From assembly GCF_045207655.1 (NCBI RefSeq), contig NZ_CP108785.1, positions 1,984,001 through 2,048,000 on the forward strand: a stretch of DNA of 64,000 bases. The letters are read 5' to 3'. This document shows positions 62,397-64,000 of the stretch, one piece after another (within the stretch, counting starts at the first letter, position 1; each line of letters begins with the position of its first letter). Both the position numbers and the translations under genes were made by a program. The notes under the pieces are model-generated. The model did not search any database. It saw nothing but the letters and a program-made list of their open reading frames with translations, and was not told the origin of the DNA. Source of the DNA: Embleya sp045207655 (GTDB lineage: Bacteria; Actinomycetota; Actinomycetes; Streptomycetales; Streptomycetaceae).

Positions 62397-63397
62397 CCGA
62401 CTTTCTTGAGGTTCGGCGCCAGGACGGAGCACGCGGCGCGCCGGCGCGGAAGGAACTCGACCAGCACCGGTTCGTCGTCCGCGCAGGCGTCGACGGCGAT
62501 CGGGCACCGGGGGTGGAATCGGCAACCGGCCGGCGGGAAGGCCGGGTCGGGCACGTCGCCGGGCAGGTCCACGGGCAACTCGCCGCTGCCGTCGGCGCGC
62601 GGCACGGCCGCGATCAGCGCCTTGCTGTACGGGTGGCGCGGCTCGGCCCAGACCTGGTCGGTGGGGCCGCTCTCCACGACGGTGCCCAGGTACATCACCG
62701 CGACCGTGTCGGCGATCTGCCGCACGATGGACAGGTCGTGCGAGATGAACAGCAGGCCCACATTGCGCTCGCGGGCCAGTTCGAGCAGCAGGTTGGCCAC
62801 CGACGCCTGCGCGGAGGCGTCCAGCGCGGCAATCGGCTCGTCTGCGACGATGCAGGTGGGTTCGGCGGCGAGCACCCGGGCGATGGCGATGCGTTGGCGC
62901 TGGCCGCCGGAGAACTCGTGCGGGAAGCGGTCGGCGAACTCGGCCGGCAGGCCCACCCGTTCGAGCAGTTCGCGGGCCACGCCGCGGCCCTTGTCGCGGG
63001 TGCCGCCGGCCAGGACCACGGCGTCGGAGATCTGTTCGCCGACCCGGCGGCGCGGGTTCAGCGACGCGTACGGGTCCTGGAAGACCATCTGCAGGCCGCG
63101 TTGCGTCGTCGGGCGCGAGCGCAGTCCGAGCGGGGCGACCGGGCGTCCGTCGAACTCGACGGCGCCGGAGGAGGGCTTGAGCAGGCCGACCGCGGCCTTG
63201 CCCAGGGTCGACTTGCCACAGCCGGATTCGCCCACCAGGCCGACCACCTGCCCCGGTTGCACCCTCAGGCTCACCCCGGCCACGGCGCGCACGGCGGGCC
63301 GACCCGGCGAACGGTAGGACACGCTCACTTCGCGCAGCGTCAGCCCGACGTCCTTGGAGGTGACGGCGATGGTGGAGGTGAGGGAGGACAAGGTCAT
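62393..63397 (-). CDS. Oligopeptide/dipeptide ABC transporter ATP-binding protein (OppF/DppF type)
   Basis: ATPase of 334 residues. Walker A is GESGCGKST, Q-loop VFQDPYASLNP, signature FSGGQRQR, Walker B CIVADEPIAALD, H-loop ISHDLS. The C-terminal oligopeptide extension FHPRCPIAVDAC carries the Cys cluster expected of this subfamily. It overlaps its partner ATPase (ATGA, 63394-63397) and the amidohydrolase start. Energises peptide import; permeases lie beyond the window edge. Confidence 0.95.
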   Translation of the reverse strand: MTLSSLTSTIAVTSKDVGLTLREVSVSYRSPGRPAVRAVAGVSLRVQPGQVVGLVGESGCGKSTLGKAAVGLLKPSSGAVEFDGRPVAPLGLRSRPTTQRGLQMVFQDPYASLNPRRRVGEQISDAVVLAGGTRDKGRGVARELLERVGLPAEFADRFPHEFSGGQRQRIAIARVLAAEPTCIVADEPIAALDASAQASVANLLLELARERNVGLLFISHDLSIVRQIADTVAVMYLGTVVESGPTDQVWAEPRHPYSKALIAAVPRADGSGELPVDLPGDVPDPAFPPAGCRFHPRCPIAVDACADDEPVLVEFLPRRRAACSVLAPNLKKVG

Positions 63398-64000
63398 CGG
63401 CTATCCACCTTCGAAGCGGCGACGGCGAGCGGGTCGATCGGGCAGGCCCCGGCGTGGGTGGGGGTCAGCGCCAGCAGTCGCGGGCGCTCCTGTCGGCAAC
63501 CGTCCACCGCGTGCGGGCAGCGCGGGTGGAACGCGCATCCGCTGGGCGCCTGACCCAGCTTGGGCGGCGCGCCGACGATCGGTACGAGCGCCGCGGTGCC
63601 GCCGTCGGGGTGCGGCAGCGCGTCCAACAGGCCCCGGGTGTACGGGTGTCGCGGCTCGCGCAACACGTCCGCGCGCGGCCCGCTCTCCACGATCCGGCCC
63701 GCGTACATCACGCTCACCCGGTCGGCGAGCGCGGACATCACACCGAGGTCGTGCGTGATGATCAGCACCGACAGGCCGTTCTCCCGGCGCAGTCGGTCCA
63801 GCAGACGCAGAATGCCGGCCTGGACGGTGACGTCGAGCGCGGTGGTGGGCTCGTCGGCGAGCAGCAGCGCCGGGTCGCAGGCCAGCGCGATGGCGATGGC
63901 GATGCGCTGGCGCATGCCACCGGAGAACTGGTGCGGGTAGCGGCGCAGCGCCCGCTCGGGGTCGGGGATGCGTACCGTGGTGAGCAGTTCCACCGCACGA
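63394..64000 (-). CDS. Oligopeptide/dipeptide ABC transporter ATP-binding protein (OppD/DppD type), partial
   Basis: The C-terminal two thirds of an ATPase; the N-terminus with Walker A is beyond the right edge. Present are the signature FSGGMRQR, Walker B LLLADEPTTALD, H-loop ITHDLG, and the C-terminal FHPRCPHAVDGC cluster. It is the first ATPase of the OppDF pair; the remainder of the operon (permeases, binding protein) should lie to the right. Confidence 0.94.
   Translation of the reverse strand, partial: RAVELLTTVRIPDPERALRRYPHQFSGGMRQRIAIAIALACDPALLLADEPTTALDVTVQAGILRLLDRLRRENGLSVLIITHDLGVMSALADRVSVMYAGRIVESGPRADVLREPRHPYTRGLLDALPHPDGGTAALVPIVGAPPKLGQAPSGCAFHPRCPHAVDGCRQERPRLLALTPTHAGACPIDPLAVAASKVDSR

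Noticed and set aside
48083..64000. A natural-product biosynthetic cluster around the P450 and ALDH genes
   Set aside because: No polyketide, peptide, terpene-cyclase or tailoring set is present; the genes have separate regulators and unrelated functions.
1..64000. tRNA, rRNA, insertion sequence or prophage
   Set aside because: No cloverleaf with CCA end, rRNA segment, transposase, integrase or attachment repeat could be recognised by eye; a tRNA/IS scan would settle it.

Overview
The window is very GC-rich actinobacterial DNA. Third codon positions are almost all G or C, starts are often GTG or TTG, and short overlaps such as GTGA and ATGA are common. A DUF397 protein, a bacterial Ku, a SigE-type sigma factor, CGNR and Rrf2 (RsrR-like) regulators and many GNAT proteins fit Streptomyces or a close relative such as Kitasatospora or Embleya. 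I see no rRNA, tRNA, CRISPR array, insertion sequence or phage block. It reads as accessory chromosome, with lone regulators, small secreted proteins and several gene remnants.

Layout. 1-9.3 kb: GNAT enzyme; NmrA-like reductase divergent from an RsrR-like Rrf2 regulator; purple acid phosphatase; zinc-ribbon membrane protein; coupled GT2/GT-C glycosyltransferase pair; SigE-type sigma factor with a membrane partner. 9.3-17.4 kb: lipoprotein; orphan Cse2/CasB-like protein; HAD-like protein; NarL-type two-component system; Ku preceded by a truncated SnoaL-like reading frame; PadR regulator with a palindromic operator candidate; SGNH and alpha/beta hydrolases. 17.5-31.8 kb: squalene/phytoene synthase-like enzyme, TetR regulator, thioredoxin-reductase-like enzyme, a probably inactive DnaQ-like protein, CGNR regulator coupled to a tyrosine phosphatase, DapA-like aldolase divergent from LysR, ornithine cyclodeaminase-like and Gfo/Idh/MocA enzymes, and a lamin-tail secreted protein.

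31.8-45.2 kb: DUF4287 protein; OmpR-type two-component system divergent from two tandem Tat-exported serine hydrolases; a malic-enzyme homologue that has lost its catalytic residues; small secreted proteins, one preceded by chitinase-promoter/DasR-like repeats; HtrA-like protease; an MMPL transporter pseudogene (internal deletion plus frameshift); and a second OmpR-type two-component system. 45.2-53 kb: orphan DesK-type kinase; TetR divergent from a cytochrome P450 fused to a SRPBCC domain; membrane iron-sulfur oxidoreductase; orphan DUF397 protein. 53-64 kb: a probable lysine (2-aminoadipate) catabolic pair, hglS-like plus ALDH7, with a strong dyad upstream; a polytopic membrane protein; GNAT; a LysR remnant; and an operon of peptide-ABC ATPases, amidohydrolase and SnoaL-like protein that runs off the right edge.

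The most unusual items are the orphan Cse2-like protein, the P450-SRPBCC fusion, the catalytically dead malic enzyme, the chitin-type promoter on a 73-residue secreted peptide, the RsrR/NmrA redox pair with its operator, and the lysine catabolic pair. Protein family calls rest on motif recognition by eye; no database search was run.
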